Positions 1 to 11,081 of a DNA stretch of 64,000 nt are shown here, in pieces. This DNA comes from Orychophragmus violaceus (lineage: Eukaryota > Streptophyta > Magnoliopsida > Brassicales > Brassicaceae): NCBI GenBank assembly GCA_030180135.1, contig CM058231.1, forward strand, positions 49,858,235 to 49,922,234. Reading direction: 5' to 3'. Positions within the stretch are counted from its first letter, which is position 1. Every line of letters begins with the position of its first letter. Made by a program: the position numbers and the translations under genes. The notes below the pieces were generated by a model that searched no databases, was not told the origin of the DNA, and saw nothing but the letters and a program-made list of their open reading frames with translations.

Positions 1-202
1 TTGCTACAGCAGCAATCTCGAAGTCATAGTTCCCAATTCTGATCCTTAAAGTTTATGGGTTCGTATCAGGTATGCATCGACCGTTGCGTGTGTATGCGTC
101 GACCGTTGCTTCCCCGATACTTGCATCGACCGTTGCCAATGTGGCATCGATCGACACTGTGCGATTATCCCGACAGTTCTGCAACTCTCTGCCCAAATCA
201 GT

Positions 203-1528
203 CTAAAAAATTGTACCAACCATATTGACGTTTTCCTCAGGCAAATAATCATTGATGGGCACGTCTTCCTCAACCAGCATCCTTGAAAGATGATCAGAAA
301 CTCCATTCTCAACTCCCTTCTTGTCCCTCACTTCAATGTCAAACTCCTGAAGCAACATAATCCATTTCAACAATCTTGGCTTAGCATCCTTCTTATGCAT
401 CAGATACTTCAAGGCTGAATGATCAGTATGAACAATCACCTTGGAGCCAACAAGATAGGGTCGGAATTTCTCAAATGCAAAGACAACAGCCAACAGCTCC
501 TTTTCCGTGGTTGCATAGTTTCTCTGCGCATCATCTAGTGTCCTACTAGCATAATAGATTAGCATGAAGCTTTCTATCCTTCTTCTGCCCCAGAACATCT
601 CCTACAGCAAAATCACTTGCATCACACATAACCTCAAAAGGCAGATCCCAATCTGGTGGCTGAACTATTAGAGCGCTCACTAATGCTTGCTTAATCTGTT
701 CAAATGCAGTCTGACAATCTACATTGAACTCAAATTTGGTATCCTTACACAGCAAAGCAGTTAGTGGCCTAGCAATCTTACTGAAGTCTTTGATGAACCT
801 TCTATAGAAGCCAGCATGTCCAAGAAAGCTTCTTATAGACTTAACAGAATCAGGCGCCTGAAGGTTGGTCATTACCTCAATCTTAGCGCGGTCCACTTCG
901 ATCCCTGCTTCAGATACTTTATGTCCAAGAACAATACCATCTCTGACCATGAAGTGGCATTTCTCCCAGTTAAGGACCAAGTGCTTCTCTTCGCATCTAG
1001 TTAGCACCTTTCACAGATTATCTAAACATTCATTATAAGATGATCCATAGACTGAGAAGTCATCCATGAATACCTCCATAAAGTCCTCAATCATATCAGT
1101 GAATATGGACATCATGCATCTCTGGAAGGTGGCAGAGCATTACAGAGTCCAAAAGGCATCCTACGGTAAGCGAATGTGCCATATAGACAAGTGAAAGTGG
1201 TCTTTCCCTGATGTTCTGGGTGGATAGGAATCTGAAAGAAACCTGAGTATCCATCGAGGAAGCAGTAGTAAGGATGATTAGCTAACCTCTCCAGCATCTG
1301 ATCAATAAAAGGCAAGAGAAAGTGATCCTTCCTGGTTGCAGCATTTAGCTTCCTGTAATCTATGCACATCATGTGTCCCGTTACAGTCCTAGTATGGATC
1401 AGCTCATTCTTCTCATTCTTCACAACTGTAACTCCGCCTTTCTTAGGCACTACATGGACTGGACTTACCCAATCACTGTCTGAAATAGGATAGATAATCC
1501 CAGCATCCATGAGTTTCATAATCTCCTT
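203..1528 (-). pseudogene. G1 reverse transcriptase / RNase H (decayed)
   Basis: From high to low coordinate the sequence encodes an RT N-terminus (WVSPVHVVPKKGG, CIDYRKLNAATRKDHF, LDGYSGFFQIPI), then the catalytic FMDDFSVYG block near 1050-1080, the connection domain, and RNase H (YATTEKELLAVVFAFEKFRPYL, VHTDHSALKYL). Lesions seen are an in-frame TAG near 1526, a frameshift near 1130 just after MPFGLCNA, a TGA near 1015 and a frameshift near 590. The last 200 bases of the window after the RNase H stop show no recognisable integrase frame. These are gypsy pol domains, and the broken frame makes the gene non-functional. Confidence 0.85.
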
Positions 1529-3019
1529 CTAAATTACTTCCTGTAGATTAGGATTAAGCCTTCTTTGATGCTCAACAGATGTTTTAGACTCATCCTCAAG
1601 ATGTATCCGATGCATGCACAGCTCTGGTGAGATACCTGAAATGTCATCAAGAGAATAGCCAAGAGCTTTGCGATGCTTGCGCAGCTTTCTTAGCAGTAAA
1701 GTGAGCTCTGCGTTGTTCAGACTAGCATTGACAATCACTGGATAAGTTGAATTTGGTCCAAGAAATGCGTACCTTAGCCCGGATGGAAATTGTTTCAGCT
1801 CTATTTTCGGAGCTTTATCCTCGGCCCAGTCTCTGTCGACTTGCAACGACCGATGCTTAGTTGGTGTCGATCGTTGCATCGTCGCGTCAGACAATTCCAC
1901 CTGCATCACCACTTCAACCGAATCCATCAATCTTGCATAGCACATCACATGTTCGTCCTGTAGGTACTCTAGCTCCAATATAGAGCTCAGTAAGTCTCTT
2001 TCTAGTGGATCTTCAGCATGTGACTTGTGAAAGTACTCTGCAGCCAAATCACCTAGTGTATCAACATAGAAGGTCTGTCCGTCTATGGTTGGTCTCTTTA
2101 CCAGCTTGTCCATATCAAAACTCATCTTCAGATCACCCACATTCAGAACTATTCTACCTCCTTGACAGTCAATCATCGCACCAGCTGTAGCTAAGAAAGG
2201 CCTGCCTAAAATCAGTGGATCTTTTGGTTCCTCTCCATACTGCAGAACCACAAAGTCAGTAGGAATCACACATTGGCCAATCATTATAGGCACATCCTCC
2301 AATAATCCTTCGGGAATCCTGATTGTTCTATCTGCCAAAATCAGTGATATCCTAGTGGGTATGAAATCAGTCATCCCGAGCCTCTTAGAAACTGAGAAAG
2401 GCATAAGATTCACACTGGAATCAAGATCACATAGAGACCTTTCGAATCTCTCCCTGTAGATATCACAATCCAACACAAAGCTTCCTGGATCTTTCAACTT
2501 CTCAGGAATTCTGCCCTGAATCACTGCACTACACACCTCATTGATCATCATTACACTCTCCTCATCAGACCACTTCCCAGCAATCATATCCTTAAGACAT
2601 CTCCTCATAACAGGAGAGGTTTCCATGGAGTCAATCAAAGGCACTTCAAATTTCACCTTTTTAATGAACTCCTTGCATTTGGCATACTCCTTATCGTTTT
2701 TAGCTTTTCTGGGATTCTTGAGATAAGGTACCTTAGGCTTGTAAACCCTCTCGGTCGACTGTTTCGGTTTCTCTGGTTTTGAACTCTCTGCAGTCGCCTT
2801 GCATCGACCGTCACTGGCGTTGTGTCGATCGTTGCTGGGTGACTTTGTGACGACAGTTTCCTCGTTATCGCTTTGCATCGACCGTTGCTTGGTGGCGTCG
2901 ATCGATGCATTGCGAATGTCACGGATCCCATCTTCCAATTCTTCAATTTCCACGAGTTCTTCAACACTAAACTGTCTTTTCTGGCCAGGTAACAACTCCT
3001 TACCACTTCTCAATGTCAC
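1529..3019 (-). pseudogene. G1 gag C-terminus and aspartic protease region
   Basis: A 496-codon open frame begins at the LRSGK motif and contains the retropepsin-like region of Athila/Tat elements: a DLDSSVNLMP active-site block, PTDFVVL, and the ILGRPFLATAGA C-terminal block. The usual active-site form in relatives is DLG-(A/S)-S, so the Gly to Asp change is probably inactivating (inference from family knowledge). The frame extends upstream past its first Met into a P-K-Y-Q-C-N-A-V run. Gag and this region were therefore probably one ORF, now split by a frameshift around 3070. Several copies of the CGATCG-type motif are embedded in the coding sequence. Confidence 0.8.
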
Positions 3020-4464
3020 TGCATTGCATTGGTACTTGGGATTAGCATCAGTTCGTCCAGGGAGTATCCATCTTCCCTCTGAGCATATCCAGCAGTTCTT
3101 GCAACCTTAGCATCAAGCTCCTTCATATGTGCGCTCAGGTATTCAAATTTCCCATTCAGATCCTCATAGACTGTACCTATCTTCTTGTCGAAGTCTGCAG
3201 CACTCTTAGTCTGACTCTCCAGCAGCTGTTTCATCATTGCCACCATCTTACTCTCATGAGCAGTGGCTACAGGAGGATTCTGATAAGATGAAGATCCATA
3301 GGTTCTTTGAGTACCTTGTCCAAAAGGTTTCTGAAAACAACTAGTATGTCCAAAGCTAGAAGAGTTCTGATTGCCTGTGAAGGCACTCCTTTGTCCTCCA
3401 TTGAAGAACCTGTTTCCCTGCTGATTACCAAATCTGTTACCTTGGAATCCAGATCCTCCTATGTAATTCACATCTTCTTCCTGAGTGTCCTCCTCAGTCT
3501 GAATTTCCTCTACATCTTGAGCAAAGTGGACAGCCTTCTTACCAGCTAGAAGATTACAAACTGTGTCCAGCTTAGATCTAATATCAGCAATCTCCGAATT
3601 CTCTACACTTCCACCAGATTTCTTTCTCCTCCCATCCATAGTCTTGCAACTGTTGCTACTCACTAAGTTATCAATCAATTGCTTAGCTTGTGCAGGAGAC
3701 CTGGTGTTGAAATTTGCATTACTGGAGTTATCCAGCGCAGACTGGTATGGAAGATCTATGCCTCTGAAGAAGATACCTAGCAATGTGACCTCAGTAAATC
3801 CATGGTGTGGGCACTCACGCTGGTACTTCTTGAATCTCATCCAGGCAGCCTTAAGAGGCTCCACAGGGCCTTGGGAAAAAGTCAGAATATCCTGTCTAGA
3901 TTGATCGGAACGAGCGTCATCATAGAAGTGACGTAGGAACTCACTCTTCAGGGCTGCCCAAGTATCAAACTGCCCAGGTGGCAGTTGCTTAATCCATGCA
4001 GCAGCGTCTCCAGCGAGACTGTGCGGAAAGAGCTTAAGAAACAGATAATCCTGACAGACTCCATCATACTTCATGCCAGTGATTATATCCTCAAACTGAT
4101 CAATGTGATCCATAGGCTGCTCTGTTGGATAACCATGGAAGGCATTCTGTCTCATCAGCGAGTAGTAGATGGTTTTGATCTCAAAATCATTCCTCTCAAA
4201 TCCAGGAATCACTAAAGCTGACCGGTTTTCATGAAACTCATCCGGTCTGTTGTAGTCATCTAAAGTCCTTTCATGGACAACCATCTGTCTACCTTGGGCC
4301 TGTCTTTGACCTTGGTTCTGCTCCTGTTGCGGTTGCTAAGGAGGATCAGGGATTACATTCCCTTCAGCATCAATCCGATGCCCATCAGCATTGTACGGAT
4401 TGTTATCTCGGTCCCTCAGGGTACCTTGAGCATCAGGCATACTGATTACCTTCTGTACCACCAT
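3016..4464 (-). pseudogene. G1 gag (capsid domain), interrupted
   Basis: The capsid-like part reads MRQNAFHGYPTEQPMDHIDQF and later AAWIKQLPPGQFDTWAALK, FLRHFYDDARSDQ, matching the retrotransposon gag fold of Athila/Tat elements. It is followed by a Q/N/G/F-rich stretch and a coiled-coil-like tail. I place the start at the Met at 4464; frame evidence runs up to about 4555. An in-frame TAG at 4336-4338 interrupts it and the 3' end shifts frame near 3070. The downstream open stretch (3016-4284) has 422 codons. Gag would form virus-like particles in the cytoplasm, but this copy cannot make a full product. Confidence 0.8.
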
Positions 4465-4809
4465 CCTTGCTCTTCTTTCTCTTCTGTTAGTCCTCTCTAG
4501 TCGTACAAGTTCTTCAAGTCCGAGATTAACGAGGTTCAGGTTCTGATTATTCTAGTTTCACGCGTCTGCTTAAACTGTGTGTAATCGTCAAGCAACGATC
4601 GGTGCTATCAGTGCAACGATCGATTCATTCTCAGAATCGCCAAGTGACGATCGACACAAAGGTGCAACGATCGACGCAAAGCGAAATCGGTACCTGCGAC
4701 AGAGAGAAAACAGAGAAAAAATTAGTAACTAAAACGAAAAATAAAAACAAAACGAAACAAAAAAAATAAAAAAATCCTAAGAGTTCGATCCTATCGAAGA
4801 CTCTAAGAG

Positions 4810-4827
4810 TCCCCGGCAACGGCGCCA
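4810..4827 (-). other. G1 primer-binding site (tRNA-Asp)
   Basis: The minus strand reads TGGCGCCGTTGCCGGGGA, complementary to the 3' end of plant tRNA-Asp (GTC). It lies 6 nt inside the LTR edge, as in Athila/Tat gypsy elements. It primes minus-strand DNA synthesis. Confidence 0.85.
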
Positions 4828-4833
4828 AAAACT

Positions 4834-5989
4834 TGATAGGGTCAGGTTTTAATCCTATTCTACTGCAAGTGCACAGTTAAGTGATTGTAGTATATAGGGT
4901 ATCGAATCCACAGAGACTCTGGTTTCGATAGATTAGAACTATAGAGATTTAAACTAAGAAGAAAGCAATTTGTAGTAATCTAAATAGCAAAGCAAGAAAG
5001 TAAACAAGTAGCAGATTAACGGTGGTGAAAGTAGTTAATTAAAGGCGCTAGGTCTAGGGCGTTCTCAGGAAATCAGACAAGCAGACAAATCAATCTGTCA
5101 GGATCTAATTAAGCTCAGTTCTAGAACTCAAATCACAGATATAGAGTTAACCAAATTCCTTTGCGAGAATTCTCTAAGTCTAAGTGCAGCAATCCAAATT
5201 CCTTTGCAATTACTAACAGATTAAACCAGCATTAATTTCAAGTTCGATACGTTCACAATTAAACTAAACCAAATTCCTTTGCGAATAATTTAATTGCTCA
5301 ACCTAAATAGTTCAGATTCTAAACCACACTCTCGTGTCGTATTTAGCAACCTAAGATCTAGATTCTAATTGATCAGGTTAGAACTAGCATTAAGCACAAT
5401 TTAGATCGAAGAACATTCTTTTCATGTGAATCCTTAACTGAGTTAAACAAGTCTAGCAAGTCATGAAATCTTTAATGAGAAACCCTAAACCTAACTATGA
5501 ATCTACTCAGACATAGAGGATGTAAACATAATCAATGAATTAATAGATTGCATAAAAGAGATTAAATAAATAAAGGGGTTCGAAATCTTCTCCAAAATAA
5601 AGTGAAGTACATGATCAGATCAGCCCCAATAGCTCTAAAAACTCTCTGCTCTTAATTATGAAAAGTGTTCGTAAATAAAACACCAAAATCCTAATTATAT
5701 AGGCTTAATCTCGGCTGGGGCTTCTTTGTAAATACTGGAAACTTCTGGGCTAAAGTGCAAAATCTTAAATCTTCATTAAACCGCTGAATCGGCCCATCTC
5801 GCTAGTGTGTCGATCGACACCAAAGGTGTGTCGATCGATGCAATCCTGATTTTTGGACAGTGAGCTCAATCTCTCGGCCAAACACTCCAAAAAACCTCAA
5901 AATGCTCCAATATCTCCAATTCTGCTCCAAACCTGATTATACCTGTAATAGACTCTAAAAGAACACAAAAAGACTCTATGGATATAGCA
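4834..5989 (-). repeat. G1 5' LTR (about 1156 bp)
   Basis: This non-coding block lies between the primer site and the copia relic. On the minus strand it starts TGCTATATCC and ends CCTATCA, consistent with TG...CA termini. It holds three copies of a CCAAATTCCTTTGC motif (5151, 5194, 5269) and two CGATCG-type motifs near 5813-5840. The partner LTR is outside the window, so divergence and target duplication cannot be measured. Confidence 0.65.
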
Positions 5990-8480
5990 GGGGAAGATCA
6001 AAATTAAAGTCGGCTAAAGCAGAGTGCTACGGTTGTGGCAAGCCGGGACACTTCAAGAGAGACTGTACAACCAAGAAACATAATTGAAGCAGGGATTCAC
6101 ATGAATCTTCAAAACCAGTAAACGTTATCCAGACAAAAGATGATTCAAAAATATCAACTATGATATGCTTGATGTCACTTTGGAAAATCATGCAGATTCT
6201 TGGATTATGATACATGTTCATCATTCCATATGACTCCCAATAAGGAATGGTTTGAGATGTATAGGGCTGGGAACATGGGCACTGTCCAGCGTGCAGGCGA
6301 CAAGATAGTATTATTAAGACATGACAGATTAAGCTTTGCATGTATGATGGTGCATTAAGACAATAACGAATGTAAGGCATATTCTCGGTGTGAAGAAGAA
6401 TCTGATATCCTTAGGACACTTCATAAAAACAGGTTCAAGTACAGAGATGGTGAATATAAAGACGATTTGAAGGTATACAAAGGAGTTATGGTTGTGATGA
6501 AGGGTCAGATGACAGCTAGCAGGGTATATCGGTTGATAGGAAATGTAATTGTAGGTGAAGAAGCCTCAGTTGTGGTGTATGAATCGGAGACTACATCTTT
6601 ATGGCACATGCGTATGGGTCATATTGTTGAGAATGGTTTGAATGAACTCTACAAGAAGGGGTTAAGGACGGATTGAAGAGTAGCAAGGTGGAATTCTGTA
6701 AGTTATGTGTGATGGTAAAGTATTCCAAAGATTCATTCAAGACAAGGCAATACATGACAAATTGTCTTTTAGACTATGTCCATTCTGATGTGTGGGGGTC
6801 AAATCGGGAATAATCATTGGGAGGATCAAGATACTTTGTTTTATTCATAGATGACTTCTCCAGAAAAGTATGGGTGGACTTCATGAAGAATAAATCTCAA
6901 GTGTTTGAAACTTTAAGATTTGGAAAGCTGAAGTACAAAATCAGACAAGAAGAAGAGTTAAGTATTTGAGGTCAGATAATGGCACATAGTACACTGATGG
7001 AGCATTCTAGAAGTTTTGTGAGGAGCATGGTATTGAGAGGCATTTCAAATTATATAAAACACCACAACAGAACAATGTTAGTGAAAGGATGAACCGTTTG
7101 ATTGCATAAAAGGCTAGGTGTTTGAGGTTGAATGCATGGCTCTCAAAGCGGTTCTGGACGGAGGCAGTAAAAATGGTGTTCTACCTCATCAATAGATTGC
7201 CAATGCTTTCATTGGAGAGAGATAGCTGGAGAACTTTGGACTGGGGTAGATGTTGATCTATCAAACTCGAAGATTTTTATTTGTCCGGCTTATATGCTGA
7301 TTCCAGGTGACAAGAGATCAAAGCTTGACTATAAGTAAAAGAAGTGCATTTTAATGGCTTTTGAAAAGGTGTGAAGGGCTTTAAATTATGGGATTCTAAA
7401 GATAAGAAAAGGGTGTTTAGTCGAGATGTGGTTTTCGATGAGCAATATATGGTGCATCATGAGATATCAGAACAAGTGCCTTTAACCATTGGGTCTAAAA
7501 TGGATTATGAGGAAGTTTAAGAGGGGTCTAGTGAAGATAGAGCAACATCTGAGAGCGATAGCAAGCATAGGAAATTTTGGCGTCTAATAGAGCAAAGAGA
7601 GTCATCATACCACCGTAGAGACTCAGATATAAAGACATAGTCAGCTACGCCTTAATGTTGGTACATATGATCCATCTAACTTTCAAGAGGCTCTTTCTAG
7701 TCAAGAGAAAGAATAATGGTTGGAAGCTGCAGCAGAAGAAATTGAGAGTCCTGAAAATAATCATACATGAGATCTTGTTCCTTTACCAAAAGGAAATATG
7801 GCGGTTGGATGCAAGTAATTTTTCAAGGTAAAATCATGAATCTACAAGAAAGAAGTGTTAAGGTTCAAGGCATGGTTGCTAGAAAAATGATACTCACATA
7901 AGAAATGGGTGGATTATGATGAGACATTTTCACCAGTGTTTAGACATACTTCCATATGAGTTGCATTGGTATCGGGTGGGATTTTCATTTTTAACAAATG
8001 GATGTGAAAATTGTGTTTCTTCATGGGAATCTGGAAGAATAAATCTATATGGAGCAGCATGAGAGGTTTTTAAATCCAAGTGAGGAGAATCTTGAGTGAA
8101 AATTGAAGAAATCTTTGCACGGGTTGAAGCATGCTTCAAGAGAATGGTACAAATTTTTTGACTCTTATATGCTGAAAAAGACTACCAAAAATGTGAGTAT
8201 GATTTCTGCGTTCACACAAGGTACTTTGATAGCCATTCTCTCATATTTCTATTGTTGTTAGTTGATGATATGATCATTGTTGCGAGCAATATGGATGGAT
8301 TTCTGATTTGAAAGGACTATTGGGTAAATCGTTTGAGAAGACGGATCTTGGTGCTGCAAAGAAGATTTTTGGGATGTAGATTCGAAGAGAAATGAGCTCT
8401 AAGAGTTTATGGATTTCCCAAAAGAGCTTCATAGAAAATTTGATCACCTCGTGACGAGTCGAATTGTCAATCACGCATGG
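5990..8480 (+). pseudogene. C0: decayed Ty1/copia gag-pol relic
   Basis: Copia domains can be followed in order but in shifting frames. They are a gag zinc knuckle CYGCGKPGHFKRDC (about 6027-6070), a gag-pre-integrase block with LWHMRMGH (6600-6625), integrase core remnants (YVHSDVWG near 6780; LRSDNGT near 6965), and RT (MDVKIVFLHGNLEE near 7996, LHGLKHASREWY near 8115, LLLVDDMIIV near 8260). The 5' part is cut off by G1 and the 3' part by the CACTA element, and no LTRs remain. It is the oldest layer in this part of the window because both neighbours inserted into it. Confidence 0.8.
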
Positions 8481-8510
8481 GTGTTGTCAGTTCTATGTCG
8501 ACATAAAATT

Positions 8511-8790
8511 ATTAGACATAGCCACGGATTATTTCGTGGAAATTCGTGGATATTTCCTTGCCCACGGAATACTTCGTGGCTATATATTAGCCACGAAATA
8601 TTTCATGGCTAACCGTGGCTAATTTGTTAGCCACAAAATATTTTGTGGCTATCCGTGGCTTAGTTGTATAATCATAATTTAAAAGATCGTACCCCTAGTT
8701 TGTTCAACGACAACTCTATTGCATTTAGACAAAAATGGTGAGAGGGAATATATTCTTTTAGCCACGAAAAATTTCGTGGCTATCCGTGGC
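8511..8790. repeat. CACTA left subterminal repeat cluster
   Basis: Copies of AGCCACGAAATATTT and its complement ATTTCGTGGCTA alternate in both orientations, with variants such as CCGTGGCT. In characterised En/Spm elements such subterminal arrays bind the TNPA-type protein. The same motif family recurs at 39510-39650 and 43660-44080. Confidence 0.8.
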
Positions 8791-8861
8791 TGATGAAATC
8801 TATATATTACATGAAGATTCAACCATTGAGAGATATCAAAGAACAATATAAACATTACAAA

Positions 8862-10440
8862 ATGTCTCATTTTTTCGACTCGAGAGAGTGGATGTATAAA
8901 CGTGTAAAGCGTTCCGATAAAAGTGTGTCAAAAACATTTGTCGAGGGTTTAAACATTTTTCTTTCTTTTGCTTGTAGTCAACCTTCGTATCTAGAGAGCG
9001 GGATTTTGTATTGTCCGTGTAAGAGATGCAAGAACCATAAGCGGAGTGATTATGAGACTCTGACAAATCACTTAATGAGTAAGGGGTTTACGGAAAATTA
9101 TTACTTGTGGACGCAACATGGAGAAAATTGTAAGTACGATGGCGAAGCTTCAACAAGTCATCATGTGGCGGAAGATGGAGCATGGAGTGGTTATCCTGAT
9201 ATTCAAGTTCCAGATGATCAAATCCCGGAGCCCGTTGGAGATTTCAACATGCTACTTGACAATGCCGAAAACTTTCAAGAAACAATATACGAGGAGTACC
9301 AAGATCCAGTTCTTAAGGCGTTAGATGCTGCAAACCAACCTTTATACGATGGATGTGCCGATGGAATATCTCAATTGTACCTGACGTCAAAAGTGATCAA
9401 CTGGAAGACCAATTTCAATATTCCAGAGGAATGCCTTGACGATATCACATAGACATTTAATTATGTCCTTCCATCGCCTAACAATGCTCCTAAATCATAC
9501 TACGAGATGAAAAAGTTGATGTGTTCTCTTGGGTTGCCTTTTCATAAGATTGATGTCTGCGAGGATAATTGTATGCTATTCTGGAAAGGAGAAGATAAAG
9601 ATTTGTTACATTATCGGTTTTGTAAAAAAGATCGGTACGAACCAAATGTGGGTCGATCGGGGAAGAAGATACCAAAGCAGAGGATGTTTTATCTGCCGAT
9701 TGCGGATTGATTGAAGCGCTTGTATCAATCTAATACGACGGCTTCACAGATGAGATGTAATGCTGAACATGTATCTCCCGAAGGAGAAATGCATCATCCG
9801 TCAGATGGAAGGGCGTGGAAGCATTTCAAAGAGGTATATCCTGCTTTTGCTTCCAAGAGTCGTAATATTTATCTCGGCTTATCCACCGATGTTTTTAATC
9901 CAATTGGTATGAACGGCCAAGCATATTCTGTTTGGCCCGTTATCGTGACACCATACAACTTACCCCCCGGGATGTGCATGAAACGGGAATATTTTTTCCT
10001 GACAATATTAGTGCCAGGGCCGAACCACCCGAAGAAAGCTTGGATATTTATCTGCAACCGCTGATCGAAGAATTGCAAAATTTATGGAGTGACGGCATAC
10101 AGACATACGATGTATCACGAAAAGAGATGTTCACCATGCGAGCGGCCCTGATGTGGACAGTTAGCGATTTTCCAGCGTATGGTATGCTGTCTGGATGGAT
10201 GACTCATGGAAGGTTGTCATGTCCATACTGTATGGATGATCTAAAAACGTTTTGGTTGCCAAATGGGCGAAAACACAGCTGGTTCGATTGTCACATAATG
10301 TTTTTGCCCGAGGATCATCCCTACAGATGGAATGTTAGGTCTTTCTTGAAGAACAAATCTGTTCATGATGAACCTCCGCCGTGGTTGACCGGGGAAGAAA
10401 TTTTACGGGAGAGGATTAACAACATATCCGGACTTTGTAG
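8862..10440 (+). pseudogene. TNP2-type CACTA transposase, copy A, 5' part
   Basis: From the Met at 8862 the protein opens with an N-terminal transposase-associated domain (REWMYKR...; cysteines in YCPCKRCKNHK) and continues into the Transposase_21 region (MLFWKGEDKD, MRCNAEHV, WPVIVTPYNLPPGMCMKREY, SGWMTHGRLSCPYCMDD, WFDCHIMFLPEDHPYR). An upstream in-frame Met (8793) is possible. Lesions are a TAG at 9450-9452, a TGA at 9708-9710 and a one-base frameshift near 10028. The gene is cut at 10440 by E1 and resumes at 18202. The intact protein would bind and cut CACTA termini; this copy cannot. Confidence 0.85.
10436..10440. repeat. Target-site duplication of E1 (left copy)
   Basis: TGTAG here and at 18202-18206 flank E1. 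Joining the flanks restores the transposase reading across the site, as seen by comparison with copy B near 36847. Confidence 0.95.
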
Positions 10441-11070
10441 TGTTGGAAGTTTCGGTTGATCCTGATTCAATTCTCATATTGATATCAACCTAAACATGCA
10501 TTAGATCTAGGTGTTCTTATTTAGAAACATATGATCTCACCTTTTACCTGTTTGTTTGCAGCGGAATTGATGAACAGGTCAATGATCAGGGAGATACACC
10601 GAGAGATGGATCCTCCAAAGGCTCACACACGCAATCACAGGAAACTGGTTGCTAGACCGAGCTGAGATGGGGCGCAGAGAGAGGAGGAGAATCGCGGCTG
10701 GGAGGCTTAGGGTTAGGGAGAAGAGACATGGCTTTTAGACATTAAAAGCCTTCTCTTTCCCTTTTGGGCTTTTGGGCCCAATCTGATTAAATCACATTTA
10801 ATCAGACCCATTATTCATTCTCTCTTAGTACGACAAATGCCTAACACTTTTGTCGTACTTCTGCTATGCCTTTCAACATTATTTCCTGCTAGCTTAAGCG
10901 TGTGACCCATATGGGATCATACAATAAATGCAATAAGTCCAAGACTTATAGATCATGAGCGGACTCTAGCAAGCCATCATGACCCCCAGCATTGTATGAC
11001 TTATGTCTGATCACTGACATACTCTTACGTTATAGAGACAGTACAGAGATTGCTGGACACAATTCCAACA
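10441..11070 (-). repeat. E1 3' LTR (630 bp)
   Basis: It starts TGTTGGAAG and ends CCAACA, and matches 17572-18201 with two substitutions. In the minus-strand sense it carries U3 at high coordinates (with the shared GAGCGGACTCTAGCAAG block at 10957-10973) and U5 at low coordinates. Confidence 0.95.
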
Positions 11071-11081
11071 ATCTCCCACTT
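11071..11081 (-). other. E1 polypurine tract
   Basis: The minus strand reads AAGTGGGAGAT immediately next to the LTR, the expected plus-strand primer. The same 11-mer abuts the 3' LTRs of E2, E3, E5 and E6. Confidence 0.85.

Larger units (their letters stand above)
1..5989 (-). mobile_element. G1: Ty3/gypsy retrotransposon (Athila/Tat type), 3' end off window
   Basis: Read on the minus strand the order is LTR (4834-5989), tRNA-Asp primer site (4810-4827), gag, protease, reverse transcriptase and RNase H, which is gypsy order as far as the window shows. The LRSGK motif at the gag/protease junction and the Asp primer site are typical of the Athila/Tat group. Integrase and the second LTR would lie left of position 1. 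The coding part carries several stops and frameshifts, so it is dead. Its right end abuts copia coding sequence in C0, which shows that it inserted into that relic. The exact LTR start (5989) is inferred from the TG/CA ends and the resumption of copia coding sequence. Confidence 0.85.

Noticed and set aside
8409..8612. 67-codon ORF across the C0/CACTA border
   Set aside because: It joins degenerate copia RT to subterminal repeats and has no family resemblance or conservation.
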